Below, piece after piece: positions 16,462-24,842 of a stretch of DNA of 64,000 bases. Source of the stretch: DASVHS01 sp035468985. Its GTDB lineage: Bacteria > Acidobacteriota > Thermoanaerobaculia > Gp7-AA8. Numbering within the stretch: position 1 is the first letter of the stretch; the number at the start of each line of letters is the position of its first letter. The stretch spans positions 62,001 through 126,000 of the forward strand of contig DATISF010000007.1 in NCBI GenBank assembly GCA_035468985.1. The letters are read 5' to 3'. The notes beneath the pieces are model-generated. The model was given only the letters and a program-made list of their open reading frames with translations, ran no database searches and was not told the origin of the DNA. The translations under genes were made by a program, and so were the position numbers.

Positions 16462-19400
16462 CTAGAAACGGAGACCGAACGAAACGCGGTAGGTCCGTGC
16501 TGTCTGATACGACGTCGAGCTTGCCGCCTTGCCGAAATTGAGGCCCTTCTGCCAGTTCGCTCCCATCGCCTTGCAGTCCGCGCCGGGTGTGCCCTGCGGG
16601 CATTCCTTCGCCGTGTCGGTGAAGGGGTTGAACGGCAGGAAGTTCGAAGACGTATCGGCCGTGCTGACGGACGTGTTCACCGTCGTGATCGCCTGGCTGT
16701 TGAACACGTTGACCACCTGACCTTCCGCGAAGAGCTCCACGCGGCTGATCGGATAACGGTAGTTCAGCGACAGGTCGGTCGAGCTGACGTTGGCGAGCCT
16801 GAACTCGCCGCGCTTGCTGAAGTAATACTGCGGTTCCGTGGGTGCACCCACGTAGGTGGCATTCTTCAGAAGAGTATCCGCGTACGGCGAGAGGTCGATC
16901 GTCTGGAGTGCCGAATACGGCAGACCGGAGTCGTAATTCTGGAGCAGCGTGATGTTGAGTGCGCCGAGGACATGCGACATGGGAACGTCGTAACCAGCCC
17001 ACAGGCGCGCGCGATGGCGCTCGTCCTGCGAGAGGTAGCCCACCGGCAGTCTCTGCGCGTAGTTGTTCAGCTCGGGGTAGAAGATCGATCCCGGGGTGTT
17101 GCCAACCGTACCGCCGGTCGCCGACTCCTGTTCGTCATTTCCCTTCAGCGTCGAGTACGTGTAGTTGAGGCCGACGTTGAAGCGGCTCGGGCGCCAGCTG
17201 CCCTGGAACTGAATGCCGCGGTACTTGCGGCTCACGTCATTGGAGTTCTGCACGATCGACACATCGTGCGCGATGCCGAGAAAATCGGTCTCGCGCGGCG
17301 TGCCGGAGTCGACGCGGAAGGCATAGAAGTCCTTCCAGTCGCGCGCGACAAGGTCGATGCGCGTGACGAGGTTGCTCGCCCACTGAGCACCGTAGCCGAT
17401 CGTGTATTCGCTCACGTACGGCGAGCCGAGGCTGCCGTCGATGCGCGAGGTGTACCCCGGAACCGAAGCGGTGCCGCCGAACGGTCCGGTGGTGCGGATC
17501 AGGTCGAGGTTGTCGGTTCCGCACTTGCCTTGCGCGTTGCAGGCGTGCGTGAACCAGTCATTCACCATCTGCAGGGCGGTGTGCGTGTCGACGAGCTGAT
17601 CGACCGGCGTGCCCGCCGGATTGATGGCCGGGCCGAGGTACTGGAAATAGATGCTGGCCGGACTGCCGGCGGCTGCCTGCGAACTGGCCGGGCCATCGAC
17701 GATGCGCGACGCGTACTGCGCGTACGACGCCGTGACACGACCGCGGCCGTTGCCGGCGATGTCATATGTGGCGTTCAGACGCGGCGTGACGCGGCTGTCC
17801 TTCGAGACCTTGTTGCCGCTGGCATCGGTCGCATCGTTCTTGTCATAACGAAGGCCGAGGCTGAAGCTCCAGTGGTCGTTCAGATCCCAGCGATCGTTGA
17901 TGAAGGCGGAGTTCGTACCGAAGCTGCTGTCGTTGCGCTGCAGCTCGAAGATCGGGGTCCAGAAGAGGAGCGCGGCCGAACCCGACTTGCCGGGCGTCAG
18001 CGTCGGATAGAGCGTGCCGTTGTAGCGGGCGACGCTGTTGACGAAGACGCGGAAGTTCGAACCGGACTGATAGTTGTTCGCGAAGCGGTGCTCGGCGAAA
18101 CTCTCCACGCCGCCGACGATGTTCTGGTTGCCCCAGTTCTTGCTGCTCACGAAGTAGTTGGTCTTGAGGTTCCAGCTGTCGTTCGAACGTGTCTCTTTGC
18201 CGCACACGGCGCAGAACGTGGCGGAGTTGTAGCGGGCATTCCCGTCGGCGCGGTTACGGACGATCGTTCCGCGGATGAAATCGGTGAACTGCGATCCGGA
18301 ACCGTTGGCCACGCCCCAGTCCATGGCGGAGTACTGGCCTTCCAGCATCCAGTTGTTGGTGAGCACGCCGTTGTAGTGCGCTGATTTGAGCTTCTGCGGA
18401 TCGCTGCGCGGCGTGAGTTGCTCGAGATCGTAGGACGTGGTCGTGAAGACGGAGCCTTGCTGGGTCGAATCGACGTCGAGATACGACGCCGAGACGTTGT
18501 GACGGGCGGTGAGCTGTCCGGTCAGCTTTCCTTCCAGTCGCCGCTGTTTGGTGCTCGTGGAGAAGTCGATCGATTTTCTCGTGGCATCGCCGAGCGGAAC
18601 CGTGCGGAGCGCGCTTTGCGTGTCGCTCTTGGTATCGCGGCCGGCACCGAAGAACCACAGCCGGTCCTTCAGGACATAGCCCCCGAGCGTTCCTTCGTAG
18701 ACGGAGCTGAGTTTGTCGAGGAGTTTCGTGCCCGCGGCCTTCTGACCGGTCGTGCGGTCGGACCACGACGGGTTCGTGAGGCTGTCGCGGAACGAACCGT
18801 TGAACTGGTTGCCGCCGGACTTGGTGATCGAGTTCACGACGCCGCCGGTGAATCCGCCGTACTCGGCCGAGATCGCGCCGGTGAGCACCGTCGTCTCCTG
18901 GATCGCGTCCTCGATGAAGAGATTCAGCGCCTGATGACGCACGTTCTCCGTGATCGACACGCCGTTGACCATGACCAGGTTGTCGTAGCCGGGGCTTCCG
19001 GAGATCGACAGTTGCCCGGTCGCGGGGGTGTTGCCGTTGACGCCGGGCGCCAGCTGCGCCGTGGCGAGCACGTTGCGCAGCACCGGAAGCTGCTCGACCT
19101 GCTTCGAGGTCAGGTTCGCGGAGACCGACGGGGTCTCCAGCACCGACGGCGCCGCCGCCGTGACCGTGATCGCCTCGGCGACCGCCGAAACTTTGAGGTC
19201 CGCGTCAGCTCGTCCAGTCTGGCCGACGCCGACCTTGACCCTCTTGGTCTGTGTGGCCATGCCCGAGAGCTCGAACTTGACCGTGTATTCCCCCGGCGGA
19301 ATCGCGCCGAAGCTGAAACCGCCGGCATCGCCGGTAACCGCGGTGCGCGTGCCCTGCATCTGCGCCGACGAGAGGGTGACCGTGACGCCGGGAAGCGGCG

Positions 19401-19512
19401 AGCCATCGGTGGTGGCCTGGCCGGTCAGCGAAGCCGTCGTCTGCGCGAAGGCCGGCAGGCCGACGAGCAGAAGCAGCGCAGCGAGCGCCGAAAAACGAGT
19501 GAACAACTTCAT
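16462..19512 (-). CDS. TonB-dependent receptor 5, Oar-type
   Basis: Outer-membrane receptor of 1016 residues. ATG 19512 (MKLFTRFSALAALLLL) is chosen because AAGGAGGAGAAG stands before it and the signal peptide aligns with receptor 4; the open frame extends 96 bases upstream but that part is basic and not signal-like. Carboxypeptidase-regulatory-like domain ~28-110, plug ~120-235, barrel ending VSFGLRF. Cysteine pairs: FCAVC, CNAQGKC and CPQGTPGADC. Long stretches of DNA are identical or nearly so to receptor 6 (for example 17791-17904 against 21141-21254), pointing to recent duplication or gene conversion. Ligand unknown. Confidence 0.92.
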   Translation of the reverse strand: MKLFTRFSALAALLLLVGLPAFAQTTASLTGQATTDGSPLPGVTVTLSSAQMQGTRTAVTGDAGGFSFGAIPPGEYTVKFELSGMATQTKRVKVGVGQTGRADADLKVSAVAEAITVTAAAPSVLETPSVSANLTSKQVEQLPVLRNVLATAQLAPGVNGNTPATGQLSISGSPGYDNLVMVNGVSITENVRHQALNLFIEDAIQETTVLTGAISAEYGGFTGGVVNSITKSGGNQFNGSFRDSLTNPSWSDRTTGQKAAGTKLLDKLSSVYEGTLGGYVLKDRLWFFGAGRDTKSDTQSALRTVPLGDATRKSIDFSTSTKQRRLEGKLTGQLTARHNVSASYLDVDSTQQGSVFTTTSYDLEQLTPRSDPQKLKSAHYNGVLTNNWMLEGQYSAMDWGVANGSGSQFTDFIRGTIVRNRADGNARYNSATFCAVCGKETRSNDSWNLKTNYFVSSKNWGNQNIVGGVESFAEHRFANNYQSGSNFRVFVNSVARYNGTLYPTLTPGKSGSAALLFWTPIFELQRNDSSFGTNSAFINDRWDLNDHWSFSLGLRYDKNDATDASGNKVSKDSRVTPRLNATYDIAGNGRGRVTASYAQYASRIVDGPASSQAAAGSPASIYFQYLGPAINPAGTPVDQLVDTHTALQMVNDWFTHACNAQGKCGTDNLDLIRTTGPFGGTASVPGYTSRIDGSLGSPYVSEYTIGYGAQWASNLVTRIDLVARDWKDFYAFRVDSGTPRETDFLGIAHDVSIVQNSNDVSRKYRGIQFQGSWRPSRFNVGLNYTYSTLKGNDEQESATGGTVGNTPGSIFYPELNNYAQRLPVGYLSQDERHRARLWAGYDVPMSHVLGALNITLLQNYDSGLPYSALQTIDLSPYADTLLKNATYVGAPTEPQYYFSKRGEFRLANVSSTDLSLNYRYPISRVELFAEGQVVNVFNSQAITTVNTSVSTADTSSNFLPFNPFTDTAKECPQGTPGADCKAMGANWQKGLNFGKAASSTSYQTARTYRVSFGLRF

Positions 19513-19554
19513 CCTTCTTCTCCTCCTTAGTGTTGTGCGAGAGAAATGACCCTT

Positions 19555-19735
19555 GGGTGACCGAACCCCGTCGGATCGGCGGGGCAGCGTTGTGCAAACA
19601 TGCGTCACCTCGCCACGTCACGAGGAAAGCTGTTGACTCGGCGTCACTTACCGCGGCACGAAAATGTGTCCGTCACAAACCGATTCAGCTCGTTGGACAC
19701 AATTCCGCTTTTCCTTGGATTCAGGAGGCGGCACA
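19555..19735 (-). promoter_or_regulatory. Conserved long leader of receptor 5
   Basis: Carries the same ordered blocks as the receptor 4 leader (GACCGAACCCC, GTGCAAA, CGAGGAAAG, TCACTTA, GTCACA, CGATTCAGC, GGACA, CTTGGATTCA in plus-strand reading). The blocks are separated by sequence that differs between the two, so the matches look selected rather than simply recent copies. Confidence 0.5.
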
Positions 19736-19737
19736 AC

Positions 19738-19765
19738 AAAAAGCCCCGGCCTTTCGGCCGGGGCT
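19738..19765 (-). terminator. Rho-independent terminator of receptor 6
   Basis: Minus-strand stem AGCCCCGGCC-GAAA-GGCCGGGGCT followed by TTTTTG, 25 bases beyond the receptor 6 stop codon. Confidence 0.88.
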
Positions 19766-19790
19766 GGGGAGAACCGCGAGAACCTGCGGT

Positions 19791-22700
19791 CTAGAAGCGG
19801 AGACCGAACGAAACGCGGTAGGTGCGCGGCAACTGATACGACGTGGAGCTGGCCGCTTTTCCGAAGCTCGCGCCCTTCTGCCAGTTCGCGCCCATCGCCT
19901 TGCAGTCCGCGCCGGCCGTGCCCTGCGGGCATTCCTTCGGCGTGTCGGTGAAGGGGTTGAACGGCAGGAAGCTCGCGGACGTGTCGGCGGTGTTGACCGT
20001 GCTGTTGACCGCGGTGCCACCGGTCGGCGGCACGGCGATCGACTGCCGGTTGAACATGTTCAACAACTGGCCTTCGGCGTACAGCTCGAGCCGGCTGATC
20101 GGATACCGGTAGTTCAGCGAGAGGTTCGTGGAGCTGACATCCGGCGTGCGGAACTCACCGCGCTTGCTGAAGTAATACTGCGGCTCGGTGGGCGCGCCCA
20201 CATAGGTCGTGTTCTTCAGGAGCTGATCGGCGTAGTCCGAGAGATCGATCAGCTGAACGGCTGAATAGGGCTGACCGGAATCGAAGTTCTGCAGCACGGT
20301 GATGTTCAGCGCACCGAGGACGTGAGACATCGGAACGTCGTAGCCGGCGAACAGACGCGCGCGATGGCGCTCATCTCCTGCCAGGTAGCCCTCGGGGAGA
20401 CGTTGTTTGAAGGTGTTCAGCTCCGGGTAGAAGATCGATCCCGGCGTGTTGCCGACGGTCCCGCTCACGGCCGACTCCTGCTCGTCGTTGCCCTTCAGCG
20501 TCGAGTACGTGTAGTTGAGGCCGACGTTGAAGCGGCTCGGATGCCAGCTGGTCTGGAGCTGAATGCCGCGGTACTTGCGCGTGATGTCGTTGGTGTTCTC
20601 GACGATGGAGACATCGTGCGCCAGGCCGAGGAAGTCGTTCTCACGCGGGGTGCTGGAGTCGACGCGGAAGCCGTAAAAGGCTTTCCAGTCGCGCGAAACC
20701 AGATCGACGCGCGTCACGAGGTTCGTGAACCACTGCGCGCCATACCCGATCGTGAATTCACTCACGTACGGCGAGCTGAGGTCGCCGGCGATGCGCGAGG
20801 TGAAGCCCGGAACCGAAGCGGTGCCACCGAACGGTCCGGTGGTGCGGATCAGGTCGAGGTTGTCGGTTCCGCACTTGCCTTGCGAGTTGCAGGCGTGCGT
20901 GAACCAGTCGTTCACCATCTGCAGGGCGGTGTGCGTGTCGACGAGCTGATCGACCGGCGTGCCGGCCGGATTGATGGCCGGTCCGAGGTACTGGAAATAG
21001 ATCGTGGCCGGCGTTCCAGCAGAAGCCTGGGAGCTGGCCGGGCCGTCGACGATGCGCGACGCGTACTGTCCATACGACGCCGTCACGCGATGACGTCCAT
21101 TGCCGGCGACGTCATACGTGGCGTTCAGACGCGGCGTGATGCGGCTGTCCTTCGAGACCTTGTTGCCGCTGGCATCGGTCGCATCGTTCTTGTCATAACG
21201 AAGGCCGAGGCTGAAGCTCCAGTGGTCGTTCAGATCCCAGCGATCGTTGATGAACGCCGACTGTGTTCCGAAGCTGCTCTTGTTTTGCTGCAGCGCGAAG
21301 ATCGGGGTCCAGAAGAGGAGCGCGGCCGAACCCGACTTGCCGGGCGTCAACGTCGGATAGAGCGTGCCGTTGTAGCGGGCGACGCTGTTGACGAAGACGC
21401 GGAAGTTCGAACCGGACTGGTAGTTGTTGGCGAAGCGGTGCTCGCTGAAGTTCTCCACGCCGCCGACGATGTTCTGGTTGCCCCAACCCTTGCTGCTCAC
21501 GAAGTAGTTGGTCTTGAGGTTCCAGCTGTCGTTCGAGCGGGTCTCCTTGTCGCAGACGCCGCAGAACGTCGGTGAGTTGAAGCGCGCGTTGCCGTCGGCG
21601 CGGTTGCGGACGATCGTTCCGCGGATGAAATCGGTGAATTTTGATCCGGAACCGTTGGCCACGCCCCAGTCCATGGCGGAGTATTGCGCCTCGAGCATCC
21701 AGTTGTTGGTGAGCACGCCGTTGTAGTGCGCGGATTTCAGTTTCTGCGGATCCTTGCGCGGCGTGAGCTGCTCGGCATCGTACGAGGTCGTCGTGAAGAC
21801 CGAGCCCTGCTGGCTCGAATTGACGTCGAGATACGACGCCGTGATGTTGTGACGCGCGGTGAGCTGACCGGTCAGCTTTCCTTCCACGCGGCTTTCTTTG
21901 GTACTGGTCGCGAAGTCGATCGACTTCCTCGTCGCGTCGCCGAGGGGAACTGCGCGCAGCGAGCGCTGCTGATCGCCCTTGGTATCGCGGCCGGCGGCGA
22001 AGAACCACAGGCGATCCTTCATGATGTAGCCGCCCAGCGTTCCTTCGTAGACCGAGCTGAGTTTGTCGAGAAGCTTCGTGCCTGCAGCCTCCTGTCCCGT
22101 GGACTTCGCCGACCACGACGGATTGGTGAGGCCGTCGCGGAACGAACCGCTGAACTGATTGCCGCCCGACTTGGTGATCGAGTTGACGACGCCGCCGGTG
22201 AATCCGCCGTACTCGGCCGAGATCGCGCCGGTGAGAACCGTCGTCTCCTGGATGGCGTCCTCGATGAAGAGATTCAGCGCCTGATGACGCACGTTCTCTG
22301 TGATCGACACGCCGTTGACCATCACCAGGTTGTCATAGCCGGGGCTTCCGGAGATCGACAGCTGGCTGTTGGACGCGGTGTTGTCGTTGACGCCCGGCGC
22401 CAGCAGTGCGGTGGCGAGCACGTTGCGCTGCACCGGCAGCTGCTCGACCTGCTTCGAGGTGAGGTTCGCGGAGACCGACGGCGTCTCCAGCACCGACGGC
22501 GCCGCCGCCGTCACCGTGATCGCCTCGGCGACCGCTGCGACCTTGAGGTCCGCGTCGGCACGGCCGGTCTGGCCGACGCCGATCTTGACCCTCTTCGATT
22601 GTGAGGCCATGCCCGAGAGCTCGAACTTGACCGTGTATTCGCCCGGCGGGATACCGCCGAAGCTAAAGCCGCCGGCATCGCCGGTGACGGCCGTGCGCGT

Positions 22701-22862
22701 GCCCTGCATCTGCGCCGACGAGATCGTGACCGTGACGCCGGGAAGCGGCGAGCCATCGGTGGTGGCCTGGCCGGTCAGCGAAGCCGTCGTCTGGCCGAAC
22801 GCAGCCGTGCAGACGAGCAGCATCAGCGCAATGAGCGCTATGTGTCGCATGAGATCCTTCAT
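19791..22862 (-). CDS. TonB-dependent receptor 6, Oar-type
   Basis: Outer-membrane receptor of 1023 residues from ATG 22862 (MKDLMRHIALIALMLL). This start is preferred to one 48 bases upstream because AGGAGGAAGG precedes it and a normal signal peptide follows. Carboxypeptidase-regulatory-like domain ~32-115, plug ~125-240, barrel ending VSFGLRF. Cysteine pairs: FCGVC, CNSQGKC and CPQGTAGADC. The signal peptide and the leader differ from those of receptors 4 and 5 although the mature protein is very close to receptor 5, so the 5' end has diverged or been exchanged. First gene of the receptor array in the direction of transcription. Confidence 0.92.
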   Translation of the reverse strand: MKDLMRHIALIALMLLVCTAAFGQTTASLTGQATTDGSPLPGVTVTISSAQMQGTRTAVTGDAGGFSFGGIPPGEYTVKFELSGMASQSKRVKIGVGQTGRADADLKVAAVAEAITVTAAAPSVLETPSVSANLTSKQVEQLPVQRNVLATALLAPGVNDNTASNSQLSISGSPGYDNLVMVNGVSITENVRHQALNLFIEDAIQETTVLTGAISAEYGGFTGGVVNSITKSGGNQFSGSFRDGLTNPSWSAKSTGQEAAGTKLLDKLSSVYEGTLGGYIMKDRLWFFAAGRDTKGDQQRSLRAVPLGDATRKSIDFATSTKESRVEGKLTGQLTARHNITASYLDVNSSQQGSVFTTTSYDAEQLTPRKDPQKLKSAHYNGVLTNNWMLEAQYSAMDWGVANGSGSKFTDFIRGTIVRNRADGNARFNSPTFCGVCDKETRSNDSWNLKTNYFVSSKGWGNQNIVGGVENFSEHRFANNYQSGSNFRVFVNSVARYNGTLYPTLTPGKSGSAALLFWTPIFALQQNKSSFGTQSAFINDRWDLNDHWSFSLGLRYDKNDATDASGNKVSKDSRITPRLNATYDVAGNGRHRVTASYGQYASRIVDGPASSQASAGTPATIYFQYLGPAINPAGTPVDQLVDTHTALQMVNDWFTHACNSQGKCGTDNLDLIRTTGPFGGTASVPGFTSRIAGDLSSPYVSEFTIGYGAQWFTNLVTRVDLVSRDWKAFYGFRVDSSTPRENDFLGLAHDVSIVENTNDITRKYRGIQLQTSWHPSRFNVGLNYTYSTLKGNDEQESAVSGTVGNTPGSIFYPELNTFKQRLPEGYLAGDERHRARLFAGYDVPMSHVLGALNITVLQNFDSGQPYSAVQLIDLSDYADQLLKNTTYVGAPTEPQYYFSKRGEFRTPDVSSTNLSLNYRYPISRLELYAEGQLLNMFNRQSIAVPPTGGTAVNSTVNTADTSASFLPFNPFTDTPKECPQGTAGADCKAMGANWQKGASFGKAASSTSYQLPRTYRVSFGLRF

Positions 22863-23072
22863 CCTTCCTCCTGTTACGAACGTTGAACCGCTTGTGAATG
22901 AACTCGACACAGCGACTGTCGAGCTTCAGGAGGAGTTGCAAGAACGGCGTGCCCGGATTCGGCCTGTGGAATCGACATTCAGCGTCGCGGAAAATTCGGC
23001 GAATCGGAATGCGCGCGCGGTTTCTTGAACGCACGCTGTTGACGACTGGTCAACTCGTGTGAACGGATGTGA
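22863..23072 (-). other. Leader of receptor 6 / spacer to ettA
   Basis: 210 bases without a gene. The block pattern of the other receptor leaders is not evident. It contains an inverted repeat, CTCGACA-CAGCGAC-TGTCGAG, at 22903-22923 in the probable 5' UTR and a second one with TTGAC / GTCAA arms near 23040-23055. Receptor 6 may therefore be regulated differently from receptors 4 and 5. No terminator of ettA was recognised. Confidence 0.45.
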
Positions 23073-24752
23073 CTAACGCGTCATCTGACGGTAACGGATC
23101 CGATGCGGCTGATCCGCGTCGGCGCCGAGGCGTTTGCGCTTGTCCTCTTCGTACTCGGAGTAGTTGCCGTCGAACCAGTAGACGCGGCTGTCGCCCTCGA
23201 ACGCCAGGATGTGCGTGGCCACGCGGTCGAGGAACCAGCGGTCGTGGCTGATCACGATCGCGCATCCGGCGAAATTCTCCAGCGCCTCTTCGAGCGCGCG
23301 CATCGTGTTGACGTCGAGGTCGTTCGTCGGCTCGTCGAGCAGGATGACGTTCGCGCCTTCCTTGAGCATCCTGGCCAGGTGCACGCGATTGCGCTCGCCG
23401 CCGGAGAGGGCGCTCACTTTCTTCTGCTGGTCCGTTCCGGAGAAATTGAACCGGGCCACGTAAGCGCGTGAATTCATCTCCCGATTGCCGAGCTGCACGA
23501 CATCGCCGCCGCCGGTGATCTCCTCGAAGATCGATTTGTTCGGATCGAGTGTGCGGCTCTGGTCGACGTAGGCGAGCTTCACCGTCTCGCCGACGCGGAT
23601 GTTGCCGCCGTCGGGCTTCTCCTCTCCGACGATCATGCGGAACAGCGTTGTCTTGCCCGCGCCGTTCGGTCCGATGACTCCGATGATGCCGCCCGGCGGA
23701 AGCTTGAACGTCATCTCGTCGATAAGCAGCTTGTCTCCATACGCCTTGCGCACGTCGTCCGCTTCGATCACCACGTTGCCGAGCCGCGGGCCGGGCGGGA
23801 TGTAGAGCTCGAGCTCCTGGATCCTTTCGCGCGATTCTTCGCTGAGCAGTTTCTCGTAGGCGTTGATGCGCGCCTTCCCCTTGGCGTGGCGCGCCTTTGG
23901 CGACATGCGGATCCATTCCAGCTCGCGCTGAAGCGTCTTCTGCCGTTGCGATTCCGATTTCTCCTCATGCTCGAGACGTGTCCGCTTCTGGTCCAGCCAC
24001 GAGGAGTAGTTCCCCTGCCACGGAATGCCCTGGCCGCGATCGAGCTCGAGGATCCAGCCCGCGACGTTGTCGAGGAAGTAGCGGTCGTGCGTCACCGCGA
24101 TGACCGTTCCCTCGTACTTCTGCAGATGTTTCTCCAGCCACTCCACCGACTCGGCGTCCAGATGATTCGTCGGCTCATCGAGCAGAAGAATGTCCGGGGC
24201 CTGCAGGAGGAGCCGGCAAAGCGCGACGCGGCGCCGCTCGCCGCCGGAAAGAATCGAGACCGCTGTGTCGCCCGGCGGGCAGCGCAGCGCATCCATGGCC
24301 ATCTCGAGTTTCGAGTCGAGGTCCCACGCGCCCGCGGCATCGAGCTTGTCCTGCACCTTGGCCTGACGTTCCATGAGCTTGTCCATATCGGCGTCGGGAT
24401 CGGCGAAGGCGTTGTTGATGTCGTCGAATTTCTTCAGCAGATCGAGCACCGGCTGCACACCCTGCTCGACGATCTGACGCACGGTCTTCGTGTCGTCGAG
24501 CTTCGGCTCCTGCTCGAGCATTCCCACGGTGTGGCCAGGTGAGGGGATCGTCTCGCCGAGAAAATCCTTTTCAACGCCCGCAAGAATGCGGAGGAGCGAG
24601 CTCTTGCCCGACCCGTTGAGGCCGATGACGCCGATCTTCGCGCCGTAGAAGTACGACAGGTAGATGTCCTTGAGGACCTGCTTCTTGTCGTAGAACTTCG
24701 ACACTCCGACCATGGAGTAGATGACTTTGTTGGGGGCTTCGGGCTTGGCCAT
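23073..24752 (-). CDS. ettA: Energy-dependent translational throttle protein EttA (ABC-F ATPase)
   Basis: Cytosolic ribosome-associated ABC-F ATPase. In E. coli EttA binds the ribosomal E site and tunes entry into elongation according to ATP/ADP ratio. At 559 residues it is about the normal EttA length (555 in E. coli). Two ABC domains without membrane parts are visible: Walker A GLNGSGKSS and signature LSGGERRRVA with LLLDEPTNHLD in the first, GPNGAGKTT, LSGGERNRVH and LLDEPTNDLD in the second. The segment at ~95-140 corresponds to the EttA arm insertion. ATG 24752 gives MAKPEAPNKVIYSMVGVSKFY. It lies 88 bases downstream of the SpoIIE-type phosphatase gene on the same strand, with a repeat hairpin in the gap. 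Confidence 0.93.
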   Translation of the reverse strand: MAKPEAPNKVIYSMVGVSKFYDKKQVLKDIYLSYFYGAKIGVIGLNGSGKSSLLRILAGVEKDFLGETIPSPGHTVGMLEQEPKLDDTKTVRQIVEQGVQPVLDLLKKFDDINNAFADPDADMDKLMERQAKVQDKLDAAGAWDLDSKLEMAMDALRCPPGDTAVSILSGGERRRVALCRLLLQAPDILLLDEPTNHLDAESVEWLEKHLQKYEGTVIAVTHDRYFLDNVAGWILELDRGQGIPWQGNYSSWLDQKRTRLEHEEKSESQRQKTLQRELEWIRMSPKARHAKGKARINAYEKLLSEESRERIQELELYIPPGPRLGNVVIEADDVRKAYGDKLLIDEMTFKLPPGGIIGVIGPNGAGKTTLFRMIVGEEKPDGGNIRVGETVKLAYVDQSRTLDPNKSIFEEITGGGDVVQLGNREMNSRAYVARFNFSGTDQQKKVSALSGGERNRVHLARMLKEGANVILLDEPTNDLDVNTMRALEEALENFAGCAIVISHDRWFLDRVATHILAFEGDSRVYWFDGNYSEYEEDKRKRLGADADQPHRIRYRQMTR

Positions 24753-24770
24753 GCGGCCGGGGATTGTAGC

Positions 24771-24842
24771 GGGGTTCGGGATTCGGGGTTCGCAGTTCTG
24801 CGCTGCGAACCCCGAACCCCGAACGCCGAACCCCGAACCCCT
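24771..24842. repeat. GGGGTTCGGG / CCCGAACCCC long hairpin repeat
   Basis: Long stem: GGGGTTCGGGATTCGGGG then TTCGCAG on one side, CTGCGAA then CCCCGAACCCC on the other, with further CGAACCCC units. The unit runs up to the stop codon of the phosphatase gene. No T-run, so a dispersed palindromic repeat rather than a classic terminator, though it would form a strong RNA hairpin between the two genes. Confidence 0.7.

Noticed and set aside
19513..19608. Upstream start for receptor 5 (and similar extensions for receptors 3 and 6)
   Set aside because: The extension is basic and not signal-like, while strong ribosome sites stand directly before the downstream ATGs.
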